Source: Axinella damicornis (Eukaryota > Porifera > Demospongiae > Axinellida > Axinellidae). From it: 64,000 bases of DNA. The position numbers were made by a program, and so were the translations under genes. Positions 63,824 to 64,000 of the stretch are shown piece by piece; within the stretch, counting starts at the first letter, position 1, and every line of letters begins with the position of its first letter. The notes under the pieces were generated by a model that searched no databases, had not been told where the DNA came from, and worked only from the letters and a program-made list of their open reading frames with translations. Location: contig OZ007511.1 in assembly GCA_963931865.1 (NCBI GenBank), positions 12,560,081-12,624,080 on the forward strand, written 5' to 3'.

Positions 63824-63897
63824 TTCAGCAGTTTTAATTTCAGGGGCTTAGAGATTTTGCCATCTTTGACAGTCACTGTGAAAGTACGTGTCTTTTT
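63824..63897 (-). CDS. Possible C-terminal exon of a gene to the right
   Basis: The - strand reads RTFTVTVKDGKISKPLKLKL, then LK and TAA, with AATAAA overlapping the stop. It looks protein-like, but the acceptor is weak and no family is recognised. Confidence 0.2.
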
Positions 63898-64000
63898 GAT
63901 TGATGAACGTAGCTAGCTACCTAACCTAGCTACGTGCAGACGTCGACATGTGTGCCTGTCTTTGAGTTTTAAAAGGCAGTAACTGTTGCTAGCTAAGCTG

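Overview
The window is nuclear DNA of an animal. Its genes are metazoan housekeeping genes split by many short GT-AG introns (CTR9, MED25, RECQL, FNBP4), beside intronless enzyme genes, dense microsatellites, small inverted-repeat transposons and a 200-base assembly gap. I favour a non-bilaterian, most likely a sponge, because the genes are compact and the kelch, membrane-protein and sulfatase genes lie in young tandem copies. That placement is inference; nothing here proves it.

Layout, left to right. (1) 1-7.4 kb, + strand: two nearly identical tandem copies of an unrecognised multi-pass membrane protein with a cysteine-rich loop. Small relics of a CTR9 exon lie downstream of each. (2) 7.9-33.7 kb, - strand: CTR9, the TPR scaffold of the PAF1 transcription elongation complex. 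Thirteen exons are visible, but both ends are missing. One CTR9 intron (12008-31019) is 19 kb long and holds four two-exon kelch-propeller genes on the opposite strand, a tandem array whose copies differ by clean MITE insertions. A 46-bp minisatellite sits in the same intron. (3) 33729-33928: gap hiding the 5' ends of both CTR9 and MED25. (4) 34.2-42.7 kb, + strand: MED25 (Mediator subunit), with VWA end, low-complexity linker, ACID/PTOV domain and a Q/GMGQ-rich tail. (5) 44.7-45.6 kb, - strand: intronless BPHL-like alpha/beta hydrolase with Cys at the nucleophile position. (6) 47.7-51.0 kb, - strand: RECQL helicase, head to head with (7) FNBP4 on the + strand (51.1-59.9 kb). Their start codons are about 140 bp apart, with an NRF1-like palindrome and an E-box between. 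(8) 60.3-63.6 kb, - strand: two tandem intronless iduronate-2-sulfatase-like genes, one intact and one with a single nonsense codon.

CTR9 and MED25 both act on RNA polymerase II transcription and appear to be divergently paired. RECQL and FNBP4 certainly are. The most unusual parts are the nested kelch array, whose paralogues serve as empty-site controls for several MITE families; a hairpin element family with TAGCCTCG ends and 9-10 bp target duplications; two GC-AG introns in FNBP4 that both end in (CA)n acceptors; and the Cys-nucleophile BPHL.

Exon limits were worked out by hand from splice consensus, reading-frame phase and remembered family sequence. No database search was possible.
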